A stretch of DNA of 64,000 nt from Shimia sp. R9_2 (GTDB lineage Bacteria; Pseudomonadota; Alphaproteobacteria; Rhodobacterales; Rhodobacteraceae). Within the stretch, counting starts at the first letter, position 1. Each line of letters opens with the position of its first letter. The translations under genes and the position numbers were made by a program. Shown here piece by piece: positions 44,237 to 52,376 of the stretch. The notes under the pieces were generated by a model, which saw only the letters and a list, made by a program, of their open reading frames with translations, searched no databases and was not told the origin of the DNA. The DNA lies in assembly GCF_017743735.1 (NCBI RefSeq), contig NZ_JAGHRO010000001.1:620001-684000 (forward strand). Reading direction: 5' to 3'.

Positions 44237-45196
44237 TTAGCTGGCCGCGATCAGCTCAGCCTGTGCCACGATAACCTCGGCTTGCTTGATGGAGGCGATG
44301 TCCACAAGGCGACCTTTGTAGACAGTGGCGCCTTCGCCGTTTGCCTTGGCCTGCTCCATGGCTGCGAGAATTTCGCGTGCCTCGGTGACAGCTTCCTCAG
44401 ACGGGGTGAACACCTCATTGGCCAGCGCAATCTGCTTGGGGTGGATCGCCCATTTGCCAACCATGCCCAACGTCGCAGAGCGTTTCGCCTGTGCGATATA
44501 GCCTTCATCGTCAGAGAAGTCGCCAAACGGGCCGTCCACTGGCAGCACCCCATGGGTGCGGCAGGCTGCGACGATGGCGGCTTGCGCCCAGTGCCATGGA
44601 TCAGACCAGTGTTTCTGGCCTTCATGCAGCATGTAGTAGTTTTCCTGCGTGCCACCGATGCCAGTGGTCTGCATACCCATCGAGGCGGCAAAGTCTGCAG
44701 CGCCGAGGCTCATGGCCACCATGCGCGGGGAGGCTGCGGCGATCTCTTCCACATGGGCGATGCCCGCCGCCGATTCGATGATGACTTCAAAATCAATGCG
44801 CTTGCTGCGCCCTTTGGCGGCTTCGATTGCTGTGACCAGCGCATCCACGGCGTAGATGTCGCCTGCGCAGCCCACTTTGGGGATCATGATCTGGTCCAGA
44901 CGGTCGCCGGTTTGCTCCAGCAGATCCACAACGTCGCGATACCAGAATGGTGTGTCCAGACCATTGATGCGCACGGAAATGGTCTTGTTGCCCCAGTCGA
45001 TGGTGTTGATCGCTTCAATCGCGTTGGCGCGCGCCATGTCTTTGTCTGTGGGGGCCACAGAGTCTTCGAGGTCGATGTTGATCACATCTGCTGCCGAAGC
45101 TGCCATCTTGGCAAAGAGCTTGGTGTTGGAGGCCGGGCCAAACAGCTGGCAGCGGTTGGGGCGGGCGGGGGCGGCAGGCTGGATGCGGAAACTCAT
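44237..45196 (-). CDS. mcl1: L-malyl-CoA / beta-methylmalyl-CoA lyase
   Basis: Splits malyl-CoA to acetyl-CoA and glyoxylate, and beta-methylmalyl-CoA to propionyl-CoA and glyoxylate, as used in the ethylmalonyl-CoA pathway. The 319-residue protein matches Mcl1: RIQPAAPARPNRCQLFGPAS near the start, NIDLEDSVAPTDKDMARAN (acidic metal ligands), DFEVIIESAAGIAHVEEI, SLGAADFAASMGMQTTGIGG and GKWAIHPKQIALANEVF. The length fits the Rhodobacter enzyme. ATG 45196 is chosen by homology. It is divergent from dgcN. Confidence 0.93.
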   Translation of the reverse strand: MSFRIQPAAPARPNRCQLFGPASNTKLFAKMAASAADVINIDLEDSVAPTDKDMARANAIEAINTIDWGNKTISVRINGLDTPFWYRDVVDLLEQTGDRLDQIMIPKVGCAGDIYAVDALVTAIEAAKGRSKRIDFEVIIESAAGIAHVEEIAAASPRMVAMSLGAADFAASMGMQTTGIGGTQENYYMLHEGQKHWSDPWHWAQAAIVAACRTHGVLPVDGPFGDFSDDEGYIAQAKRSATLGMVGKWAIHPKQIALANEVFTPSEEAVTEAREILAAMEQAKANGEGATVYKGRLVDIASIKQAEVIVAQAELIAAS

Positions 45197-45504
45197 ATCT
45201 ATCGGTCTCTCGGTAAGGAAATTACGTTTTCGTCGCCTGTTGTGGTATGAAGTTGCGCGTCGATGCGCAAGGATATTTTGCATCTGCGGCAAGGCGACGC
45301 CGCGTTGCGGCGCAGGCTGGCGCTGATGCGATTTGTTTGCGGCTTTCCGCTTTGGGAAAGGAGAAATCTCCTTAAAATCCGAATAATGCGAAATAATCTT
45401 CGAACTTTTTGCCGTTTCGGGCAGGTTTCACAAGGAAATTTCATCATTGCTCGCAGAATATAGGTCAGGAAGACTTACGCGACGATGACAGGGAAGGACG
45501 CGCT
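45197..45504. other. 308-nt divergent control region between mcl1 and dgcN
   Basis: No gene. It contains a TTGCGC-N6-GCGCAA dyad at 45253-45270, a CGCCGC-GTT-GCGGCG hairpin at 45298-45312 and an AT-rich stretch near 45365-45460 suitable for promoters. Both flanking genes are metabolic. Confidence 0.55.
45253..45270. promoter_or_regulatory. Dyad TTGCGC-N6-GCGCAA
   Basis: Perfect 6-bp arms with a 6-nt spacer, 57 bp upstream of the mcl1 start codon. It is placed where a regulator of mcl1 would act. The regulator is not identified. Confidence 0.5.
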
Positions 45505-46506
45505 ATGATCGAGACACCGTATCTTTTGTTTCTGGGTGATGCGCCGGACCAGCTGGCGGCCAAAGTGGCTCAGGGCATCAAAGACTGGCGGCCAGAAAAC
45601 GCCGTCGGCCAATTCCGTATGGAAGGCTGCAAGGCGGATATGGGCCTGACCGATATGAGCCTCGTTGAGGCGCGCGAAGCCGGCGCAAAAACGCTGGTGA
45701 TCGGTGTGGCCAACCGGGGTGGCGTGATTTCTCAGGAATGGAAAAAAGTGCTGGTGATGGCGCTGGAGGAAGGCTTTGATCTCGCGTCCGGCCTGCACAA
45801 CCTGCTGCGCGACGAGCCGGACCTGGTGGCTGTTGCCGAAGCAACCGGCCGCACATTGCATGACGTGCGTGTGCCTGAGGTGGAATACCCGATTGCCAAT
45901 GGTAAGAAGCGCACAGGCAAGCGCTGTCTAGCTGTGGGCACCGATTGTTCCGTGGGCAAAATGTACACTGCGCTCTGCATGGACGCTGAGATGCGCAAGC
46001 GGGGTATGAAATCCACCTTCCGTGCCACCGGTCAGACCGGCATTCTGGTCACCGGCGACGGTGTGCCGCTGGATGCGGTGATCGCGGACTTCATGGCGGG
46101 CTCGGTTGAATGGCTGACCCCGGACAATGACGAAGACCACTGGGATCACATCGAAGGGCAGGGCAGCCTGTTCCACGTGTCTTATTCCGGTGTGACCATG
46201 GCGCTGATCCATGGCGGCCAACCAGATGCGCTGATCCTGGCACACGAGCCGACCCGCGATCACATGCGTGGTCTGCCGGAGTATCAGCAGCCGAGCCTTG
46301 AAGCGCTGCGCGACATGGCGCTGCCATTGGCACAGGTTGCCAACCCGGCCTGTCAGGTTGTGGGCGTGTCGGTGAACACCCAGCACATGGCAGAGGACGA
46401 AGCCAAGGCCTATCTGGCGCAAATCGAGGCTGACATGGGTCTGCCAGCCACCGATCCGTTCCGCTTTGGTGCGGGCAAGCTGGTGGACGCGCTGGCGGCA
46501 TTGTAA
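45505..46506 (+). CDS. dgcN: D-glutamate N-acetyltransferase DgcN (DUF1611)
   Basis: Predicted first step of a marine D-glutamate breakdown route: acetylation of D-glutamate. The 333-residue protein has the DUF1611 layout, an N-terminal Rossmann-like domain (LFLGDAPDQLAAKVAQGIKD) and a C-terminal P-loop-type domain (AVGTDCSVGKMYTALCMDAE, FRATGQTGILVTGDGVPLDA, LIHGGQPDALILAHEPTRDH). The ATG at 45505 follows AGGGAAGGA. The following dgcA gene supports the assignment. DUF1611 members were long labelled NAD-dependent epimerases, so the exact reaction rests on known homologues, not on residues I can verify. Confidence 0.82.
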   Translation: MIETPYLLFLGDAPDQLAAKVAQGIKDWRPENAVGQFRMEGCKADMGLTDMSLVEAREAGAKTLVIGVANRGGVISQEWKKVLVMALEEGFDLASGLHNLLRDEPDLVAVAEATGRTLHDVRVPEVEYPIANGKKRTGKRCLAVGTDCSVGKMYTALCMDAEMRKRGMKSTFRATGQTGILVTGDGVPLDAVIADFMAGSVEWLTPDNDEDHWDHIEGQGSLFHVSYSGVTMALIHGGQPDALILAHEPTRDHMRGLPEYQQPSLEALRDMALPLAQVANPACQVVGVSVNTQHMAEDEAKAYLAQIEADMGLPATDPFRFGAGKLVDALAAL

Positions 46507-46520
46507 ACTCATACGGGCTG

Positions 46521-46570
46521 GACCGGGGGCGCTGCTCCCGGACCCCCGGGATATTTTTGGCAAGAGGAAG
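46521..46570 (+). repeat. Intergenic repeat element, copy 1 (GC-rich hairpin plus GGGATATTT box)
   Basis: A GGGGGCGCTGCTCCC-type stem followed by CCCCCGGGATATTTTTGGC and AAGAGGAAG. A second, related copy lies at 51125-51185. Both are in gaps between same-strand genes. Closely similar text is, from memory, common in roseobacter intergenic regions; this was not checked. Confidence 0.55.
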
Positions 46571-46623
46571 AGGCGCGCCTTGCTGTATGTCGCGCCCTTC
46601 GGCCACAGGACTTAGAGGACCGC

Positions 46624-47589
46624 ATGAAAATCACCGTCACCCCCGATGTGTTCAAACTGGCACAGGTGTTCACCATTTCGCGCGGCTCCCGCACCGAGGC
46701 CAAAGTGCTGACCGTGCGTGTGGAAGACAATGGCGTCGTGGGGTGGGGCGAATGTGTACCCTATGCGCGCTATGATGAGACATTGGAAAGCGTGACGGCT
46801 GAGATCGAAGGGCTGCCAGCGCAGATTGACCGCGAGGCGCTTTATGATCTGCTGCCTGCGGGTGCCGCGCGAAATGCGGTGGACTGCGCGCTTTGGGATC
46901 TGGAAAGCAAACAGGCGGGCAAACGTGCTTGGGACTTGGCGGGGCTGCCAAAGCCTGGTCCGGAAATCACCGCTTATACGCTGTCTTTGGCTGAACCTGC
47001 CGAGATGCAGGCGCAGGCCGCCAAAAACGCACATCGCCCGCTGCTGAAGATCAAACTTGGCACGCCGGATGACATGCCACGGCTTGAGGCCGTGCGGGCG
47101 GGGGCGCCGAAATCCACGATCATTGTGGATGCCAATGAGGGCTGGAGCGCGGAGGTCTATGCGGATCTGGCACCACATCTTGTACGCCTTGGTGTGGCAC
47201 TAGTGGAGCAGCCGCTTCCAGCGGGCGAAGATGACGCCCTGATCGGCATGGAGCGCCCGGTGCCGGTCTGCGCCGATGAGAGCTGTCATGACCGCACCAG
47301 CCTGCCCAAGCTCAAAGGCAAATATGATGTGGTCAACATCAAGCTCGACAAGACCGGCGGGCTGACCGAGGCACTCCGTCTGCGCGAAGCGGCGCTGGCG
47401 GAAGGCTACAAAGTGATGGTGGGCTGTATGGTCGGCTCAAGTCTCGCCATGGCGCCGGCAACCCTGATTGCGCAGGGCGTGATGGTCACCGATCTCGACG
47501 GGCCATTGTTGCTCGGTGAAGACCGCGACACACCGCTGGTGTTTGATGAAAACGGCGTGCACCCGCCAAGTGCTGCGCTTTGGGGCTGA
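46624..47589 (+). CDS. dgcA: N-acetyl-D-glutamate racemase DgcA (dipeptide-epimerase-type enolase superfamily)
   Basis: Predicted second step: epimerises N-acetyl-D-glutamate to the L form. The 321-residue protein is an enolase-superfamily member with the catalytic KIK motif in LLKIKLGTPDD, metal ligands in IIVDANEGWSAE, LVEQPLPAGEDD and VCADESCHDR, and the second base Lys in VNIKLDKTGG. By sequence alone it could be an L-Ala-D/L-Glu epimerase; the dgcN neighbour favours the racemase. The gap to dgcN is 117 nt and holds a repeat element. Confidence 0.82.
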   Translation: MKITVTPDVFKLAQVFTISRGSRTEAKVLTVRVEDNGVVGWGECVPYARYDETLESVTAEIEGLPAQIDREALYDLLPAGAARNAVDCALWDLESKQAGKRAWDLAGLPKPGPEITAYTLSLAEPAEMQAQAAKNAHRPLLKIKLGTPDDMPRLEAVRAGAPKSTIIVDANEGWSAEVYADLAPHLVRLGVALVEQPLPAGEDDALIGMERPVPVCADESCHDRTSLPKLKGKYDVVNIKLDKTGGLTEALRLREAALAEGYKVMVGCMVGSSLAMAPATLIAQGVMVTDLDGPLLLGEDRDTPLVFDENGVHPPSAALWG

Positions 47590-47686
47590 TTGCCCCACCG
47601 TCGCCTAAATTTTTGTTCCATTGCAGAGGGGCGTGGCGTACACGCATCGCGGTGGAGTTGAAACAACCCGTAAGGAGCATCCAAAC

Positions 47687-48547
47687 ATGACCCGCACCGT
47701 CTATGTGAACGGCGAATACCTGCCGGAAACCGAAGCCACAGTCTCGATCTTTGACCGGGGGTTCCTGATGGCGGACGCGGTTTATGAGGTGACCAGCGTT
47801 CTGGGCGGAAAGCTGATTGATTTTGAAGGTCACGCGGTGCGTCTCAAGCGCTCTCTGGATGAGTTGGACATGGCGGAACCCTGCACCAAGGAAGAGCTGC
47901 TGGAAATCCACCGCAAGCTGGTAGAGCTCAACGAAATTGACGAAGGTCTAGTCTATCTGCAGGTCACACGCGGCTCTGACGGTGACCGTGACTTCGTCTT
48001 CCCAGGTGAAGATACCAAGCCAACAATCGTGCTCTTCACCCAGAACAAACCCGGTCTGGCAGATAGCCCAGCCGCCAAGAAAGGTGCCAAGATCATCTCC
48101 ATCGAAGACATTCGCTGGGGCCGTCGCGACATCAAAACCGTGCAGCTGCTTTACCCGTCCATGGGTAAGATGATGGCCAAGAAAGCGGGCTGCGATGATG
48201 CCTGGATGATTGAAGACGGCTATGTGACCGAGGGCACCTCTAACAACGCCTATTTTGTCAAAGACGGCGTGATCGTCACCCGCCCTTTGTCCAATGACAT
48301 CCTGCACGGCATCACCCGTAAGGCGGTGCTGCGCATGGCGGCTGAGGCGCAGCTGAAGATCGAAGAGCGTCTGTTCACTATTGAGGAAGCCAAAGGGGCG
48401 GATGAAGCCTTCACCACCTCTGCGTCGGCCTTTGTGATGCCGGTTGTTGAGATCGACGGCGTGGCGCTGGGCGACGGCACACCGGGTCCCATCGCGACCC
48501 GTCTGCGTGAGATCTATCTGGAAGAAAGCCGCAAGGCGGCGATCTAA
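47687..48547 (+). CDS. dat: D-amino-acid transaminase (class IV, PLP)
   Basis: Transfers the amino group of D-amino acids to 2-oxoglutarate, giving D-glutamate. The 286-residue protein has YVNGEYLPETEATVSIFDRG, the Schiff-base Lys in WGRRDIKTVQLLYP (the DIK motif of D-alanine transaminase), DDAWMIEDGYVTEGTSNNAY and FTTSASAFVMPV. The TAAGGAG site precedes ATG 47687. Its place behind dgcN-dgcA suggests that D-amino acids are funnelled to D-glutamate and then through the N-acetyl route. Branched-chain or aminodeoxychorismate relatives cannot be fully excluded. Confidence 0.85.
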   Translation: MTRTVYVNGEYLPETEATVSIFDRGFLMADAVYEVTSVLGGKLIDFEGHAVRLKRSLDELDMAEPCTKEELLEIHRKLVELNEIDEGLVYLQVTRGSDGDRDFVFPGEDTKPTIVLFTQNKPGLADSPAAKKGAKIISIEDIRWGRRDIKTVQLLYPSMGKMMAKKAGCDDAWMIEDGYVTEGTSNNAYFVKDGVIVTRPLSNDILHGITRKAVLRMAAEAQLKIEERLFTIEEAKGADEAFTTSASAFVMPVVEIDGVALGDGTPGPIATRLREIYLEESRKAAI

Positions 48548-48572
48548 GCTCTCGTTCAATAAGTGGATATTC

Positions 48573-48600
48573 GGCGCGCCTGATTGGACGCGCCTTTTTT
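48573..48600 (+). terminator. Terminator of the dgcN-dgcA-dat cluster
   Basis: GGCGCG pairs with CGCGCC across a 10-nt loop, followed by TTTTTT. It closes the D-amino-acid cluster. Confidence 0.8.
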
Positions 48601-48606
48601 GTTTGC

Positions 48607-49932
48607 CTAAGTGCTTTTGGCGAGGTGTCGCTGCCAGAGCCAGGCAACCAGACGGCGCAGGCCGATGCCCGTTCGAATTTCAAATTCCTCATAGAGGAAA
48701 TTCTTTTGGCCGACGCCTTGCTTTGGCAGATCTTTGGCAAGACTGCGGCGCATCTCGATGGGGCCACAAAACAGCACTTTGCGTGTGGCAAGATCCGGGA
48801 TCTCTGCAGCGAGGGTCGTGGCGGTGAGGCGCCCGCGTGTCTGGCTTTGCCAAAGAACCAGATCGAGATTTGGTTTGCTTACCGCCAGGCTTTCCAGTTC
48901 TGCCAGATGCGCGGCGCTGTCCCGATCACGGATGCAATAGATGAATGTGACAGGCGGCGCTTCAGCGGGCAGCGCCTGTGCAAGGGCGACAAACGGCGTT
49001 ACCCCAACCCCGGCCCCGATCCAGACCTGAGGGCCCTTTGCGCGGCCGAAATGGCCATAGGGACCGTCCACTTGCACCGCCTGTCCGGCTTTCAAGCTGC
49101 GGGCGACATGGCTGGTAAGGTCGCCAAGTGGCGCAACGGTCAGGCGCAGATCGCCCTTTTCATTGGGCGCTGCGGAAATGGTGAACGGGTGTGGTTCACC
49201 AAACCCGGCCCCGGAAAAGCGGAAAAAAGCAAATTGGCCCGCGCGGTGGCGCAGTGGGCGGCCTTTGGGTGCGAGGTCCACAGCAACCGCATCCCCTTGC
49301 TGGGTGACTTGGGTGATTTCATAGCTGCGGCTGGGGCGCAGCCCTCGCGGCGCGGACGTCCAAGCGTAGGCCACTGTGCCGACGACACAGACCAACAGCA
49401 TATAGATCCCAATTGGATCGCCGTTTTTAAAGGGTTTGAGAATGAACAGATAATGAAATGCTCCAAAGACAAAGAAGATGCCGATGAAGCGGTGGGTCCA
49501 TTTCCACAGGTGATAGGGGATGAAGGTGGCGATGGTGATGACCACAAGGATCAGCAAACCGTAGAGGCTGATTTCCCCCAAGGTCTCAGCAAACTCCACG
49601 AGGGCGGTTTCGCGACCAAGGCCCCGCATTTCCGCGTCAATTGTATCATGCAGCAGGATGGCGACCATGGCACCAATGCCGAGCCATTTGTGCAGACGAT
49701 AGCTTTGATCAAGCGGGCCAAAGATCATTTCAACGCCGGGCCAGCGGGTGGCGATGAGATGTGAGAAAGCCATGGCGATCAAAGCGCCCAGGCCCAGATA
49801 TTGGCTAAAGAGCGCCACACCGTCGCGGCCCTGCGCGATTGACGACCACCACAAAAATGGCACCGCCAGTGCTACCGCCACCACAAGCAATCCGATTTTT
49901 CTCAAGATGTCGTCCCCACTTTGGCTTGGCAC
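48607..49932 (-). CDS. Ferric-reductase-like transmembrane flavocytochrome
   Basis: A 441-residue membrane oxidoreductase: six to seven helices with paired His in HKWLGIGAMVAILLHDTID and HLWKWTHRFIGIFFVFGAFH (probable bis-heme ligands), then an FAD domain (GQFAFFRFSGAGFGEPHPFT, ISAAPNEKGDL) and an NAD(P) domain (VWIGAGVGVTPFVALAQAL, LFCGP, ending NFLYEEFEIR). This is the ferric reductase/NADPH oxidase layout. It moves electrons from cytosolic NAD(P)H across the membrane. The electron acceptor is not readable. GTG 49932 is used; a TTG at 49905 behind GGGGA is an alternative. Confidence 0.85.
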   Translation of the reverse strand: MPSQSGDDILRKIGLLVVAVALAVPFLWWSSIAQGRDGVALFSQYLGLGALIAMAFSHLIATRWPGVEMIFGPLDQSYRLHKWLGIGAMVAILLHDTIDAEMRGLGRETALVEFAETLGEISLYGLLILVVITIATFIPYHLWKWTHRFIGIFFVFGAFHYLFILKPFKNGDPIGIYMLLVCVVGTVAYAWTSAPRGLRPSRSYEITQVTQQGDAVAVDLAPKGRPLRHRAGQFAFFRFSGAGFGEPHPFTISAAPNEKGDLRLTVAPLGDLTSHVARSLKAGQAVQVDGPYGHFGRAKGPQVWIGAGVGVTPFVALAQALPAEAPPVTFIYCIRDRDSAAHLAELESLAVSKPNLDLVLWQSQTRGRLTATTLAAEIPDLATRKVLFCGPIEMRRSLAKDLPKQGVGQKNFLYEEFEIRTGIGLRRLVAWLWQRHLAKST

Positions 49933-50026
49933 ATGAATGTGCTTGGCTTTTGTGGCCCTTTTTGCCGGATGGCAGAGGGTTTGAGGAGAGAAAAAATGCA
50001 GTGTTTCGGGTGTTTATGACCTGGGT

Positions 50027-51010
50027 TTAGGCCACTTTCATGACGATTTTGCCGATGTGGCCGCTGCTCTCCATACGTTGGTGCGCCGCGACCGCATCGC
50101 TCAAAGCTAATTCGCTGTCCATCACCGGAGCGATGCGCCCGGATGACAGTAAGGGCCATACGTCGCGCAACAGAGCTTTGGCGATTTTGCCTTTGGCGAG
50201 GTCACTTTGCGGGCGCAACGTTGAACCGGTGATTGTGAGGCGGCGCATCATCACATGGGCGAAGTTCAACTCGATCTGCGGCCCCTGCAGGAAGGCGATT
50301 TGCACAAGGCGGCCATCATCCGCCAGGGATTTGACATTGCGGGGCAGATAGTCGCCCCCCACCATATCCAAAATCAGATTGGCGCCACCTTCGGCGCGCA
50401 GAACGCTGACAAAATCCTCGTCGCGGTAATTGATCGCGCGTTCGGCGCCAAGATCGAGGCAGGCCTTGCATTTTTCGTCAGACCCGGCGGTGGTGAAGAC
50501 CCGCGCACCAAAGGCGTTGGCAAGTTGGATGGCTGTTGTGCCAATGCCGGAAGAGCCGCCATGCACCAGAAAGCGCTCTCCCGCTTGCAGCCCGCCGCGC
50601 TGAAAGACGTTGGAATAGACCGTGAAAAAGGTTTCAGGCAGGCAGGCGGCTTCTTTCAGGCCCAAGCCTTCGGGAATGGGCAGGCAATGTGCCGCTGGGG
50701 TCAGCGCATATTCGGCATAGCCGCCACCGGGCAGCAGCGCGCAAACGGAATCCCCTTCAGACCACTGGGTCACACCGGCGCCCACGGCCGCGATGGTGCC
50801 TGAGGCCTCAAGGCCCGGGAGATCAGAGGCATTTGCAGGTGGGTTGTAGAGCCCGGCACGTTGCAGCACATCCGGGCGATTGACGCCGGCATAAGCAATC
50901 TTGATCAGAACTTCGCCGGCGGCGGGTGTCGGGATCGGGCGATCGGTCAGTTTCAGCACATCGGCCGCGCCGGGTTTGGTGATTTCAACGGCGCGCATCG
51001 TCTCTGTCAT
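50027..51010 (-). CDS. NAD(P)H:quinone oxidoreductase, zinc-independent MDR family
   Basis: A 327-residue medium-chain reductase of the quinone oxidoreductase/PIG3 type. It has AYAGVNRPDVLQRAGLYNPP, a GLEASGTIAAVG segment, the nucleotide-binding region FLVHGGSSGIGTTAIQLANA and SDEKCKACLDLGAERAINYR. The zinc-binding Cys cluster of alcohol dehydrogenases is missing. ATG 51010 is set by the family start; a longer open frame to 51160 has no support. It is preceded by a repeat element and the COQ9 gene, fitting a quinone theme, but co-transcription is uncertain. Confidence 0.88.
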   Translation of the reverse strand: MTETMRAVEITKPGAADVLKLTDRPIPTPAAGEVLIKIAYAGVNRPDVLQRAGLYNPPANASDLPGLEASGTIAAVGAGVTQWSEGDSVCALLPGGGYAEYALTPAAHCLPIPEGLGLKEAACLPETFFTVYSNVFQRGGLQAGERFLVHGGSSGIGTTAIQLANAFGARVFTTAGSDEKCKACLDLGAERAINYRDEDFVSVLRAEGGANLILDMVGGDYLPRNVKSLADDGRLVQIAFLQGPQIELNFAHVMMRRLTITGSTLRPQSDLAKGKIAKALLRDVWPLLSSGRIAPVMDSELALSDAVAAHQRMESSGHIGKIVMKVA

Positions 51011-51124
51011 GATCTGTCCCTCTGGGTTCCTGTGTTCGGGAACTGTGTAGCAGAGCGGCTGGCATCGCGCACAGAGGCTTTTGCTGTCCTGACGTGAGGG
51101 CGTTGTGGCGATAGGGCAGGCAAA

Positions 51125-51185
51125 AGGGGCGCTGCCCCTGCCATCGCAAGCGATGGCCACCCCGGGATATTTGCCGAATGAGAAG
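51125..51185 (+). repeat. Intergenic repeat element, copy 2
   Basis: A GGGGCGCTGCCCC stem, a CCATCGCAAGCGATGG hairpin, then CCCCGGGATATTTGCC and AATGAGAAG. It shares both halves with the copy at 46521-46570, with an extra hairpin inserted between them. Confidence 0.55.
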
Positions 51186-51203
51186 CCGTTTTAGGAACGC
51201 GCT

Positions 51204-51896
51204 TCAGCGCGATGGGGGCGTCCAGCTGCCAGGCATGTTGTTGGGCAGATCGGGCGCGCGGAATTTTGACGCCGCTTCCAGTGGGGCTGCCATCAGGCGA
51301 CCAAGCGGGCTTTTGTTGAACCGGGCTTTGGTCTTTTCAAACTGCATGACGTTTTCGATCCGGCGATCCAGAAACGCCCATGTGGCGGTGTTGCCTTCGC
51401 TGTCATCGCCCAGCCAGTAGAGCACCGTGGAAGAATAGACCGCCGAAAGTGTGGCGCGTTTGGTATACCAGTTTAGGTCGCGCGAGGTGTCACCGATGGC
51501 ATTCCAGATGGCATCTGCCGTGCCCCAGATCAGCTGCGCACCGGTGGCTGCGTGTTGCGGAAGCGCAAAGAGCGTAGAGCCGCGGCGCACCAATTCACGA
51601 TCCGGGCAGAGCTCAAGGCGCAGGCGCACCGCATGGGTGATCTTTTCACGAATTTTCATCTCCGCGACTGCGGCCTCTCCCATGGCTGCGACCATCTGAG
51701 AATCACCGCGCTTGTGAAAAGCCACCGCAAGGTCGACCGCGCCACGCGGACAAATCGCACGCGCCACGGTGGCATCCACACCACTGTCCGCGATGGCAGC
51801 GGTAAAAGTGGCCTCAGACCAGCCATCAAAGGGCACATGCATCTCTGCAGCGTCCAAAAGGCGGGGTTTCAGGTCGGTGTTGGGGGTCTCCGTCAC
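51204..51896 (-). CDS. COQ9-family protein
   Basis: Helper of ubiquinone synthesis; the eukaryotic COQ9 binds lipid and supports the hydroxylase COQ7. The 230-residue protein shows a TetR-like fold start (RLLDAAEMHVPFDGWSEATF), the family middle (HAVRLRLELCPDRELVRRGS, LFALPQHAATGAQLIWGTAD, DTSRDLNWYTKRATLSAVYS, STVLYWLGDDSEGNTATWAF) and the lipid-binding C-terminal helix (GRLMAAPLEAASKF). The GTG at 51896 follows GGGAGAG; a GTG at 51929 is possible. Confidence 0.88.
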   Translation of the reverse strand: MTETPNTDLKPRLLDAAEMHVPFDGWSEATFTAAIADSGVDATVARAICPRGAVDLAVAFHKRGDSQMVAAMGEAAVAEMKIREKITHAVRLRLELCPDRELVRRGSTLFALPQHAATGAQLIWGTADAIWNAIGDTSRDLNWYTKRATLSAVYSSTVLYWLGDDSEGNTATWAFLDRRIENVMQFEKTKARFNKSPLGRLMAAPLEAASKFRAPDLPNNMPGSWTPPSR

Positions 51897-52018
51897 GGGC
51901 TCTCTCCCTGTCGCGAGGTGGCGTTGCACCCATACTAGACAAAGACGGGACGACTTGCTATACGCCGGGCTCCTGCAATTTCATTGCAACTCAAACTTAG
52001 AAAGGTGGTGAAAACCAC

Positions 52019-52225
52019 ATGCAGGTTAGTGTTCGTGACAACAATGTCGATCAGGCGCTTCGTGCCCTGAAGAAAAAGCTGCAGCGTGAAGGCGTCTTCC
52101 GCGAAATGAAGCTCAAGCAACATTTCGAAAAGCCGTCCGAGAAAAAAGCGCGCGAGAAGGCTGAAGCGATCCGCCGTGCCCGTAAACTGGCACGTAAGAA
52201 AGCACAGCGTGAAGGTTTGCTCTAA
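52019..52225 (+). CDS. rpsU: 30S ribosomal protein S21
   Basis: A 68-residue, very basic ribosomal protein involved in translation initiation. It has [20 protein letters not shown] near the start, the [19 protein letters not shown] block and a basic tail ([15 protein letters not shown]). A strong AGAAAGGTGG site precedes the start. It is a monocistronic gene closed by a strong terminator. Confidence 0.97.
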   Translation: MQVSVRDNNVDQALRALKKKLQREGVFREMKLKQHFEKPSEKKAREKAEAIRRARKLARKKAQREGLL

Positions 52226-52260
52226 GCACACCTCTCCAGCTTGGACACAAGAATTGACGA

Positions 52261-52294
52261 CCCCCATGGCCCGGCCATGGGGGTTTGTCTTTTG
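52261..52294 (+). terminator. Terminator of rpsU
   Basis: CCCCCATGGC and GCCATGGGGG form a perfect 10-bp stem with a 3-nt loop, followed by TTTGTCTTTTG. Confidence 0.88.
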
Positions 52295-52376
52295 TTGCAT
52301 CAAGGCATTTTGTGCTTAGATGCCAGACAAAACCGGGGCTCCCATGGCGTTCCCGAAGCAAAGATTGAGGGCAGCC

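Noticed and set aside
44237-45196. Citrate lyase beta subunit
   Set aside because: Length, N-terminal RIQPAAPARPNR text and the lack of citrate lyase partners fit Mcl1 instead.
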